From the NCBI GenBank assembly GCA_050247895.1, contig JBFWTJ010000116.1, positions 1-11,320 of the forward strand: a stretch of DNA of 11,320 nucleotides. Direction: 5' to 3'. Source of the stretch: CAVPEW01 sp050247895. GTDB lineage: Bacteria; Actinomycetota; Acidimicrobiia; Acidimicrobiales; VFJN01. How positions within the stretch are numbered: the stretch's first letter is position 1; each line of letters starts with the position of its first letter. A program made the position numbers and the translations under genes. The notes below the pieces were generated by a model, which searched no databases, was not told the DNA's origin, and worked only from the letters and a program-made list of their open reading frames with translations. This document shows positions 1-6,566 of the stretch, in pieces.

Positions 1-984
1 CTTGTCCAGCTTGTAGAGCGTGAGCCCGATGCGGTGGTCGGTGACCCGGTTCTCCTTGAAGTTGTAGGTCCGGATCTTCTCGCTGCGCCCGCCCCCGCCG
101 ACCTGGCCCCGCCGGGCTGCCGACGCCTCGGCCGCCTGGCGGTCCTGCTCCAGCTTGAGCAGGCGGGACCGCAGGACCTGGAGCGCCTTGGCCCGGTTCT
201 GGAGCTGGCTCTTCTCGTCCTGCATCGAGACCACCAGGCCCGTGGGCTTGTGGGTGATCCGCACCGCCGAGTCGGTGGTGTTGACGCTCTGGCCCCCCGG
301 GCCCGACGAGCGGTACACGTCGACCTGGAGGTCGTTGGGGTCCAGGGCGACGTCGATCTCCTCCGCCTCGGGCAGCACCGTCACCGTGGCCGACGACGTG
401 TGGATCCGGCCCTGGCTCTCGGTCACCGGCACCCGCTGCACCCGGTGGGGCCCGCCCTCGTGCTTGAGGCGCGACCAGACCCCGTCGCCGCGGACCAGGA
501 AGGTCACCTCGTTGAACCCGCCCATGTCGGACTCGTCGGTCCCCAGGACCTCGAACCTCCAGCCCATCCGGGCCGCATAGCCCTGGTACATGGCGAACAG
601 GTCGCGGGCGAACAGGTTGGCCTCCTCGCCGCCCTCTGCCCCCCGGATCTCCACGATCACGTCCTTGCCGTCGTTGGGGTCGCGCGGCAGCAGGAGCAGC
701 TTCAGCTCCTGGGTGACGCGCTCGACGTCGGCCTCCGCGGACGCCGCCTCCTCCCGGAACAGGTCGCGGTCCTCGCCCTCGGCGTCGCGCAGCAGGTCCC
801 GGGCCGCGGCCATGTCGTCGGTGCGGGCCCGCAACCGCCGGTAGGCGGCCACGATGGGCTCCAGCTCGCGGTGGCGGCGGGCCACCTCCTGGTACCGGGG
901 CTGGTCGGCGATCAGGTCGGGGTCGGCCAGGCGGGCCTCGACCTCGCCCAGCTCACGCTCCAGGTCGGCCAGGCGGGCCAGCAC
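1..984 (-). CDS. prfA: Peptide chain release factor 1 (3' end beyond window)
   Basis: Class I release factor that recognises UAA and UAG in the ribosomal A site and triggers hydrolysis of peptidyl-tRNA. 328 codons are present, and about 30 C-terminal residues should lie beyond base 1. The stop-codon-reading motif appears as P186-V187-T188 (the PxT of RF1, as opposed to SPF in RF2), in the context HRVQRVPVTESQGRIHTS. The catalytic GGQ is at residues 230-232 within SSGPGGQSVNTTDSAVRITH, close to its usual position in a family of about 360 residues. The segment RSEKIRTYNFKENRVTDHRIG near the window edge is also typical of RF1. The start is a GTG at 984-982, directly after the TGA of the preceding gene with no spacer. 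It gives the usual family opening MLARLADLE, and a GAGGCGG stretch just upstream can serve as ribosome binding site. Its position after rpmE matches other actinobacteria, where prmC, the methylase of the GGQ glutamine, often follows. Confidence 0.97.
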   Translation of the reverse strand, partial: MLARLADLERELGEVEARLADPDLIADQPRYQEVARRHRELEPIVAAYRRLRARTDDMAAARDLLRDAEGEDRDLFREEAASAEADVERVTQELKLLLLPRDPNDGKDVIVEIRGAEGGEEANLFARDLFAMYQGYAARMGWRFEVLGTDESDMGGFNEVTFLVRGDGVWSRLKHEGGPHRVQRVPVTESQGRIHTSSATVTVLPEAEEIDVALDPNDLQVDVYRSSGPGGQSVNTTDSAVRITHKPTGLVVSMQDEKSQLQNRAKALQVLRSRLLKLEQDRQAAEASAARRGQVGGGGRSEKIRTYNFKENRVTDHRIGLTLYKLDK

Positions 985-1941
985 TCAGGCCGCCTCGCGC
1001 CAGTCGCCCGCCACCGGGACGACGCGGCCGGGCACGGCGAGCCGCTCGACGAGGGCCTGGGTCACCGGGTGGGCGTCGCGGGCGGGGACCACCAGCCACA
1101 GGTCGGCCCCCGGCGCCAGCACGGCCCGCGTGTCGGCCGCGGCGGGGACCAGGTCCAGGTCGACCCCGACCGAGAACACGACCACCACCTCGCCACCGCC
1201 GGCGTCGACCCCTCGGGCCGCGGCGACGTGGCGGTCGCGCAGGTTGGGGCGGGGCACCGCCGTGGGCGCCGGGTGCAGCTCGCGCAGCCCGATCCGCGAC
1301 GGCTCGGCCACCAGCTGGGCCCGCAGCCACCGCTCGGGCACCAGGTCCTTGAGCGGGTGGGGCGGCGCGTCGGCCCGCCGGTGGTGGCGGGCGATGGCCA
1401 CGACCCGGTCGAGCTGGTCGACCGGGTCCAGCTCGCCGTGCACCAGCGCGGTGAGCTCGCGGTCGGCCTGGCCGACCCCGACCTGGAGCCGGCCGTCGAC
1501 CACCCGGGCCACCTCGAGCCCGTTGACCTCGCCCCGCACGATGCCGTCCTCGACCAGGACCTCGAGGCCGGCGTCGACCAGAAGGCCCGCGGCCTCGGCC
1601 GAGCCGGGCGCCACGGCCGGGGACGGGACGGGTTCGGGCTCGGCGGGCACCAGCGAGGTCCCCGCCACGGCCCACACCTCGGGGGCGGGGTGGAACTGCG
1701 CCGCCCGACGGGCCAGCACGCCGGCCGACGCGTCGGCGACCACGTGCAGCCGCCCCACGCCGGCGCGCTCGGCCCAGACCAGGGCCGGGCCGAAGGCACG
1801 GACGTCCTCGACCAGCGCCCAGGCCTCGTCGGTGCCGACCAGGGCCGCGCCCCAGGGCACCTCGTGGGGCTGGCGCGGCGCCTCCCCCCACCGGGCCCGC
1901 ACCAGCGCGGCGAGCTTGGCCGCGAGGAGCGGGGGCTTCAA
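985..1941 (-). CDS. Conserved-looking protein of unknown function between rpmE and prfA
   Basis: I do not recognise this family. The frame encodes 318 residues if it begins at the TTG at 1941-1939, whose last two bases are the first two of the rpmE TGA (TTGA overlap). The frame stays open farther upstream, but only through rpmE and rho, where it is a shadow. A GTG at 1902-1900 (codon 14) is the next candidate start. What can be seen is an N-terminal part (about 30-100) with alternating hydrophobic and helical segments like a Rossmann-type fold, including LVWAERAGVGRLHVVADA. An Ala/Pro/Glu linker follows at about 98-116. A central part (about 125-250) contains RGEVNGLEVARVVDGRLQV, GVGQADRE and HPLKDLVPERWLRA, and a C-terminal part has the strand EVVVVFSVGVDLDL and the LWLVVPA strand. 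There is no signal peptide or membrane segment, so it should be cytosolic. Its stop touches the prfA start, so the two are probably co-translated. Codon use is as GC-rich as in its neighbours, with no sign of transfer. Confidence 0.75.
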   Translation of the reverse strand: MKPPLLAAKLAALVRARWGEAPRQPHEVPWGAALVGTDEAWALVEDVRAFGPALVWAERAGVGRLHVVADASAGVLARRAAQFHPAPEVWAVAGTSLVPAEPEPVPSPAVAPGSAEAAGLLVDAGLEVLVEDGIVRGEVNGLEVARVVDGRLQVGVGQADRELTALVHGELDPVDQLDRVVAIARHHRRADAPPHPLKDLVPERWLRAQLVAEPSRIGLRELHPAPTAVPRPNLRDRHVAAARGVDAGGGEVVVVFSVGVDLDLVPAAADTRAVLAPGADLWLVVPARDAHPVTQALVERLAVPGRVVPVAGDWREAA

Positions 1942-2147
1942 CCCTTCCGGCGCTTGCCGTAGCGGCGCTCGAACCGGTCGATCCGCCCGCCCGTGTCCAC
2001 CAGCTTCTGCTTGCCGGTGTAGAAGGGGTGGCACTCGCTGCACAGCTCGACCTTGAGCTCGGACTTCGTCGAGCGCGTGGTGAACGTGTTGCCGCAGGAG
2101 CAGTGGACGGTGGCGACCACGTATTCGGGGTGGACGTCGGCCTTCAT
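1938..2147 (-). CDS. rpmE: Ribosomal protein bL31, zinc-binding type
   Basis: Small protein of the large ribosomal subunit that bridges to the 30S head. It has 69 residues, beginning MKADVHPEY and containing FTTRSTKSELKVELCSECHPFYTGKQKL, the family hallmark. Four cysteines at positions 16, 18, 36 and 39 (CxC and CxxC) make it the C+ zinc-holding form. In many bacteria this form is exchanged for a cysteine-free paralogue under zinc limitation. The ATG at 2147-2145 is preceded by GGAG (2157-2154) at a six-base spacing, which decides the start over longer in-frame extensions into rho. It lies 32 bases after the rho stop with no visible terminator, so it is probably read from the rho transcript. 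Its TGA overlaps the start of the next gene. Confidence 0.97.
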   Translation of the reverse strand: MKADVHPEYVVATVHCSCGNTFTTRSTKSELKVELCSECHPFYTGKQKLVDTGGRIDRFERRYGKRRKG

Positions 2148-2179
2148 GGCGATCTCCGTGTTCTCGGGGCCCGGAAAGG

Positions 2180-3922
2180 CTACCCGCCCAGGGGGGCCTT
2201 GGCGATCTCGGCCAGGAACTCCTCGTTGGAGCGGAAGGTGGCCATCCGGTCCAGCAGGAGCTCGAGGCCCGTGGCGTAGGAGCGCTCCCCCTCGCCACCG
2301 GTGGTCATGTTCGACAAGACCCGGCGCAGCTTCCACACCGACTGGAGCTGGACCCGGGGGAACAGCAGCTCCTCGTGGCGCGTCGAGCTGGCCTCGACGT
2401 CGATCGCCGGGTACACACGGCGCTCGGCCAGGCGCCGGTCGAGGCGCAGCTCCCAGTTCCCGGTGCCCTTGAACTCCTCGAAGATGATCTCGTCCATCCG
2501 GCTGCCGGTCTCCACCAGGGCGGTGGCCAGGATCGTGAGGCTGCCGCCCTCCTCCACGTTGCGCCCGGCACCGAAGAACTTCTTGGGCGGGTAGAGCGCC
2601 CCGCTGTCGATGCCCCCGGTCATGACCCGGCCGGTGGTCGGCGCGGCCAGGTTGTAGGCCCGCGACAGCCGGGTGATGCCGTCGAGGACCACCGCCACGT
2701 CGTGGCCGGCCTCGACGAGGCGCTTGGCCCGCTCGATGGCCAGCTCGGCGACCTGGATGTGCTCGTCGGAGGGGCGGTCGAAGGTCGAGGCCACCACGGT
2801 CGAGGTCTCGTTGCGCAGCCAGCGGCGCATGTCGGTGACCTCCTCGGGCCGCTCGTCCACGAGCAGCACGAACAGGTGGACCTCGGGGTTGTTGACCTCG
2901 ATCGAGCGCACGATCTGCTTGACGACGGTGGTCTTGCCCGCCTTGGGCGGCGACACGACCAGGCCCCGCTGGCCCTTGCCGATGGGCGAGATCAGGTCGA
3001 TGATCCGCGCCGTCGTGTTGGACGGCTCGTTGGGCAGCTCCAGGCGCAGGCGCTCGTCGGGGAACAGCGGCGTGAGGTCCTCGAAGCGGCGCCGGGACCG
3101 GGCCTGGTCCGGGTCGGCGCCGTTCACCGCGTCGATCCGCAGGAGCGCGGGGTTCTTCTCGTTGCGCAGGGCGGCCCGGCTGGCCCCGCTGATGTGGTCG
3201 CCCCGTCGCAGCCCGAACTGGCGCACCTGCTTGACCGAGACGTACACGTCGTCCTTGGAGGGCAGGTAGCCGTGCAGGCGCAGGAAGCCGTAGCCCTCGT
3301 CGCGCAGGTCGAGCAGCCCGGCGACCTCGACGGGCTCGGTGGCGATCTCCTCGGTCGTGGGCTCGGCGCCGCGCTCACGGTTGCGACCCCGGCGTCGCCG
3401 CCGGCGGTTGCCGTTCTCCCCGTCGTCGCCGGGCTGGCCCTGGCCCCCGGCCGGCCCCCCGCCGGCCGGTTCGGCGCCGTTCTCGATCTCCCACTCCGCG
3501 GGGGGCTCCTCCACCGGCGCCCCACCGGTGCCCCGCCGGCCCGAGCCGGACCGCGCCGGCCGGGTCCGCGCCGCGGGCTCGGCTCGGGGGGACGGCGGGT
3601 CGGTGGCCTCGTCCGGACCGGCCGGCGGTTCGGCGGCGGGCGGCTCCTCGGCCGGCGCGTCCTGGGCGGCGGGCTCGTCCGCGGGCCCCTCGGCCTCCGG
3701 CTCTGCCGTCGGCTCGTCGGCCGGCGCCGGATCGGCCGGGGGTTCCGGCTCGGCCAGGGGGAGCGGGGGGGCGGCCACGCCGGTCAGCTCGAGGATCAGG
3801 TCGACGATGGCGGCCTTCTTGGCCCGGGACCCGGGCTTGCCGCCGAGCGCGACGGCGATCGTCGTCAGCTCGTCACGGTCCTTCTTCTCGAGGGCGGAGC
3901 GCTCGAGGTTCGTGGAGTCCAC
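2180..3922 (-). CDS. rho: Transcription termination factor Rho with long N-terminal insertion
   Basis: Hexameric RNA-dependent ATPase and helicase that ends transcription at C-rich untranslated RNA. It has 580 residues against about 420 in E. coli. Order of parts: Rho_N helical domain (about 4-48); a low-complexity stretch rich in Ala, Pro and Glu (about 50-165) passing into Gly/Asn and a run of arginines (173-178, with more to 184); the OB-fold RNA-binding domain (about 198-266, with GYGFLRLHGYL); then the RecA-like motor. In the motor the Walker A loop is SPPKAGKTT (324-332), the catalytic Glu region is DERPEEVTDM (356-365), Walker B is VVLDGITR (411-418), and the RNA-contacting loop region includes YPPKKFFGAGRNVEEGGS (444-461). 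All key motor residues are present. The start is the GTG at 3922-3920, with AGAGGT (3936-3931) eight bases upstream. In mycobacteria a comparable insertion adds RNA affinity; the same role here is inference. It is the first gene after the window's only sizeable intergenic gap. Confidence 0.97.
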   Translation of the reverse strand: MDSTNLERSALEKKDRDELTTIAVALGGKPGSRAKKAAIVDLILELTGVAAPPLPLAEPEPPADPAPADEPTAEPEAEGPADEPAAQDAPAEEPPAAEPPAGPDEATDPPSPRAEPAARTRPARSGSGRRGTGGAPVEEPPAEWEIENGAEPAGGGPAGGQGQPGDDGENGNRRRRRRGRNRERGAEPTTEEIATEPVEVAGLLDLRDEGYGFLRLHGYLPSKDDVYVSVKQVRQFGLRRGDHISGASRAALRNEKNPALLRIDAVNGADPDQARSRRRFEDLTPLFPDERLRLELPNEPSNTTARIIDLISPIGKGQRGLVVSPPKAGKTTVVKQIVRSIEVNNPEVHLFVLLVDERPEEVTDMRRWLRNETSTVVASTFDRPSDEHIQVAELAIERAKRLVEAGHDVAVVLDGITRLSRAYNLAAPTTGRVMTGGIDSGALYPPKKFFGAGRNVEEGGSLTILATALVETGSRMDEIIFEEFKGTGNWELRLDRRLAERRVYPAIDVEASSTRHEELLFPRVQLQSVWKLRRVLSNMTTGGEGERSYATGLELLLDRMATFRSNEEFLAEIAKAPLGG

Positions 3923-4051
3923 GCTGGTTGACCTCTGGTTGTACGGGGGAGCCCGGAGGCGGGGACGGCGTCGGCGGACGCCGGCGTTCCTCGAACCGGA
4001 AGGGATGCGGGCCGTCGACGCGGCGTCACCCTCCGGCGGAACGGGCCAACC
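3923..4051 (-). promoter_or_regulatory. rho leader: 129-bp intergenic region
   Basis: This is the longest stretch without a gene in the window, and it separates the threonine genes from rho. It holds the rho ribosome binding site (AGAGGT, 3936-3931) and a hairpin at 3966-3983. The only box resembling an actinobacterial -10 is TACAAC, about 20 bases before the ribosome binding site, and no good -35 is seen at 17 or 18 bases upstream of it. In other bacteria rho is autoregulated through its leader, which would explain why this gap is retained in an otherwise compact cluster. That function here is inference. Confidence 0.4.
3966..3983 (-). other. Perfect 7-bp-stem hairpin in the rho leader
   Basis: On the minus strand, CGGCGTC and GACGCCG flank a four-base CGCC loop, giving an uninterrupted seven-pair GC-rich stem. 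It sits about 70 bases after the stop of the upstream gene and about 45 bases before the rho start. No run of T follows it, so it does not look like a standard intrinsic terminator. It could be a leader structure, or chance in such GC-rich sequence. Confidence 0.35.
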
Positions 4052-5227
4052 CTAGCGAGGTGCCGTCGGGCCGACCAGCCGACCCATGAGCTCGTGGCCC
4101 GCCACCGGAGCGCAGTCCGCGGTGGCCGGTTCGCTGTAGGTGCCACCGGGGCCGTCGACCGCCGAGTCGACCAGCAGGTACGGCACCGAGTCGGTGGTGT
4201 GGGTCTTGAGCCGGACCGGCGTCGGGTGGTCGGGCAGCAGCAGCATCCGCCACGGGCCCAGCGCGTCGAGCCCCTCGACCAGGCCCGAGAGGATCCGCCG
4301 GTCCCACGCCTCCAGCGCGGCCACCTTCTGGTCGAGGTCGCCGGCGTGGCCGGCCTCGTCGGTGGCCTCGACGTGGACCAGGAACAGGTCGGCCCCGGCC
4401 TCCAGGCCGCGCAGGGCGGCGTCGCGCTTGGCCTCGTAGTCGGTGTCGAACCAACCGGTGGCCCCGGGCACCTCGACGACCTCGATCCCGGTCAGCACCC
4501 CCAGGCCCCGGATCAGGTCGACCGCGGTGACCAGCCCGGCCTCGCACCCCGTGACGTCGCGGAAGGCCGGCATGCGGGGCTGGAAGCCCTGGCCCCACAG
4601 CCAGACCTGGTTGGCGGCCAGGTCCGAGGCGCCCACGATCTCCCGGCTGGCCTCCATCAGCTCCCGCAGGCGACCGGCGGCCGGTCCCGTCGGCCACACG
4701 ACCGGCTTGTCGGACAGGTCGTGGGGCGGGGTGCAGCCGGCCTCGGCCCAGTCGGCCGGCGCGACCAGGATGTGGCGGTACTGCACCCCCGCGTGGAACT
4801 CGACCCCGGCCCCCGCGCCCCGGCCCAGCTCGGCGTCCAGGCGGGCCACGACCTCGGCCGCGGCCTCGGTGGAGGGGTGCCCGCCGGCGAAGTCGACCAT
4901 CGTGGCGTCCGTCCCCACCGTGACCAGGTTGCAGCGGTAGGCGACCTGGTCAGGGCGCAGGCGCAGGCCCAGGGCCGCCGCCTCGATGGGCGCCCGGCCG
5001 GTGTGGAACTCCTGCGGGTCGTAGCCCAGGATCGACATGTTGCCCACGTCGCTGCCCGGTGCCATCCCCGGCGGGATCACCGCGGCCCGGCCCACCTCGC
5101 CCCGGGCGGCCAGCTTGGCCAGGGTCGGCATGTGGGCCGCCTCGAGCGGCGTCGCGCCGCCCAGCTCGGCCAGGGGCTCGTCGGCACAGCCGTCGGGGAC
5201 GCACACCACGTACTTCACGCCCGCCAT
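4052..5227 (-). CDS. ApgM-type phosphoglycerate-mutase-like protein, probable homoserine kinase
   Basis: Cytosolic member of the alkaline phosphatase/iPGM superfamily, 391 residues. Visible metal and catalytic positions are D12 (VPDGCADEP), S59 in PGSDVGNMSILGYDP, D289 and H294 in VEATDEAGHAGDLD, D333-H334 in LPDHPTPV and H343 in KTHTTDSVPYLL. The pairing of DHPTP with THT is, as I recall, characteristic of the subfamily modelled as a proposed homoserine kinase (TIGR02535), whereas archaeal glycolytic ApgM has DHSTP-like and SGDPVP-like forms. It follows thrC by four bases and precedes rho, the slot that thrB (GHMP homoserine kinase) fills in Mycobacterium. The inferred reaction is ATP-dependent phosphorylation of homoserine to O-phosphohomoserine, feeding ThrC. 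The main alternative is a true cofactor-independent phosphoglycerate mutase. The ATG at 5227 is given, but the in-frame GTG at 5218 gives the family opening MKYVVCVPDG and has far better ribosome-binding spacing, so it may be the true start. Confidence 0.9.
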   Translation of the reverse strand: MAGVKYVVCVPDGCADEPLAELGGATPLEAAHMPTLAKLAARGEVGRAAVIPPGMAPGSDVGNMSILGYDPQEFHTGRAPIEAAALGLRLRPDQVAYRCNLVTVGTDATMVDFAGGHPSTEAAAEVVARLDAELGRGAGAGVEFHAGVQYRHILVAPADWAEAGCTPPHDLSDKPVVWPTGPAAGRLRELMEASREIVGASDLAANQVWLWGQGFQPRMPAFRDVTGCEAGLVTAVDLIRGLGVLTGIEVVEVPGATGWFDTDYEAKRDAALRGLEAGADLFLVHVEATDEAGHAGDLDQKVAALEAWDRRILSGLVEGLDALGPWRMLLLPDHPTPVRLKTHTTDSVPYLLVDSAVDGPGGTYSEPATADCAPVAGHELMGRLVGPTAPR

Positions 5228-5233
5228 CCTCTC
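5228..5233 (-). promoter_or_regulatory. Ribosome binding site bearing on the start of the ApgM-like gene
   Basis: The minus strand reads GAGAGG here, overlapping the thrC TGA. It lies flush against the ATG at 5227, a spacing of zero that ribosomes do not normally use. It lies nine bases from the in-frame GTG at 5218, a normal spacing. This favours the GTG start and the nine-base-shorter protein. Confidence 0.5.
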
Positions 5234-6566
5234 AGGAAACCCGCTCGTCCAGGTAGGCCGCGACCGTGTCCAGGTCGGCCGGCAGCAGGTCGCAGCGCTC
5301 GGGCCGGTCGAACAGGTCGGCCAGGCGCAACGGCAGCGCGGGCCGCCGCCCGGTGGCCTTCTCCACCGCGTCGGGGAACTTGGCCGGGTGCGCCGTGGAC
5401 AGGCACACCACGGGCCGCTCCCGGCCCAGGCGCAGCGTGCGGGCCACGTGCAGGCCGACCGCGGTGTGGGGGTCGGCCACGTAGCCGCCGTCGGCCACCG
5501 CGGCGATCTCGGCCAGCGTCTCGCCGTCGTCGGCCCGCCCGGCGCGCACCCCGGGGGCCCGGGGGACCTCGACCGAGCCCACGGCGCGGAACCGGGCCAG
5601 CAGGTCGGCCGTCGCGGCGCCGTCGCCCCCCAGCAGGGCGTGCACGAGCCGCTCGTGGTTGGACGACACCTGGATGTCCATCGACGGGCTCAGCGTGGGC
5701 ACCACCGGCTCGCCGACCAGCGCGCCGGTCTCGACCCAGCGGGCCAGGATGTCGTTGGTGTTCGAGGCGATGACCAGGTCGGCGATCGGCGCGCCCATGG
5801 CCCGCGCGTACCAACCGGCCAGGACGTTGCCGAAGTTCCCGGTGGGCACCACGACGTCGCAGGGCCCCAGCCGGCGGGCCGCGGCCACGTAGTACGGGAT
5901 CTGGGCCAGCACCCGGCACCAGTTGATGGAGTTCATGGCCCCGAGGCGGAGCCGGTCGCGCCGGGCCGGGTCGGCGAACAGCGCCTTGACCAGGTCCTGG
6001 CAGTCGTCGAAGGTCCCCTCCACCGCCACGTTGTGGACGTTGGGGGCGTCGACGGTGGTCATCTGGCGCCGCTGGACCTCGCTGACCCGGCCGGCCGGGT
6101 GCAGCACCACGATGTCGAGGGTGGCCCGGCCCACGCAGGCCTCGATGGCCGCCGAACCGGTGTCGCCCGAGGTGGCCACCACGATCGTGCGGCGGTCGCC
6201 CCGGCGGGCCAGCTCGGCGTCCATCAGCCGGCCCACGAGCTGGAGGGCCACGTCCTTGAAGGCCAGGGTCGGCCCGTGCCACAGCTCCTGGACCCAGCGG
6301 CCGTCGGCCAGCTCGACCAGCGGGCACACCTCGGGGTGGTCGAAGCCGGCGTAGGCCGCGGCGACCTGGGCGTCGAGGTCGTCGAAGCCGTCGACGAAGC
6401 CGGCCATCACCGCGGCCGCCAGGGGCGCGTAGGCGTCGTCGAGGTCGCCCGGCAGCGGGGGCAGGCGGTCCGGGACGTAGAGGCCGCCGTCGCGGGCCAG
6501 GCCCTCGAGCAGCACGTCGGCGAAGCCCAGCTCGGGCGCCGCGCCCCTCGTCGACACGTAGCGCAT
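5232..6566 (-). CDS. thrC: Threonine synthase, long (proteobacterial/yeast-like) class
   Basis: PLP enzyme converting O-phosphohomoserine to threonine and phosphate, the last step of threonine synthesis. It has 444 residues. The opening MRYVSTRGAAPELGFADVLL with GLARDGGLYVP is typical of the long class found in Pseudomonas and relatives. The PLP lysine is K104 in HGPTLAFKDVALQ. SGDTGSAA lies at 133-140, and the Gly/Asn phosphate-gripping loop PTGNFGN at 241-247. All expected residues are present and the length is normal for this class (E. coli 428). The short mycobacterial ThrC of about 360 residues is a different class, so this gene departs from the usual actinobacterial locus. The ATG at 6566-6564 shares its A with the hom stop (TGATG), which implies translational coupling. 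The next gene starts four bases after the stop. Confidence 0.96.
   Translation of the reverse strand: MRYVSTRGAAPELGFADVLLEGLARDGGLYVPDRLPPLPGDLDDAYAPLAAAVMAGFVDGFDDLDAQVAAAYAGFDHPEVCPLVELADGRWVQELWHGPTLAFKDVALQLVGRLMDAELARRGDRRTIVVATSGDTGSAAIEACVGRATLDIVVLHPAGRVSEVQRRQMTTVDAPNVHNVAVEGTFDDCQDLVKALFADPARRDRLRLGAMNSINWCRVLAQIPYYVAAARRLGPCDVVVPTGNFGNVLAGWYARAMGAPIADLVIASNTNDILARWVETGALVGEPVVPTLSPSMDIQVSSNHERLVHALLGGDGAATADLLARFRAVGSVEVPRAPGVRAGRADDGETLAEIAAVADGGYVADPHTAVGLHVARTLRLGRERPVVCLSTAHPAKFPDAVEKATGRRPALPLRLADLFDRPERCDLLPADLDTVAAYLDERVS

Noticed and set aside
985..2298. 437-residue version of the unknown gene extending through rpmE into rho
   Set aside because: The first 119 or so residues are a frame shadow of rho and rpmE; protein-like sequence begins only after the rpmE stop.
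3966..3983. Intrinsic terminator after the ApgM-like gene
   Set aside because: The stem is good but no T-rich tract follows in the direction of transcription, so it is listed only as a hairpin.
3975..4010. GGTTCGA resembling a tRNA T-loop in the rho leader
   Set aside because: The flanking bases do not form a T-stem, and no acceptor, D or anticodon arm can be found around it.
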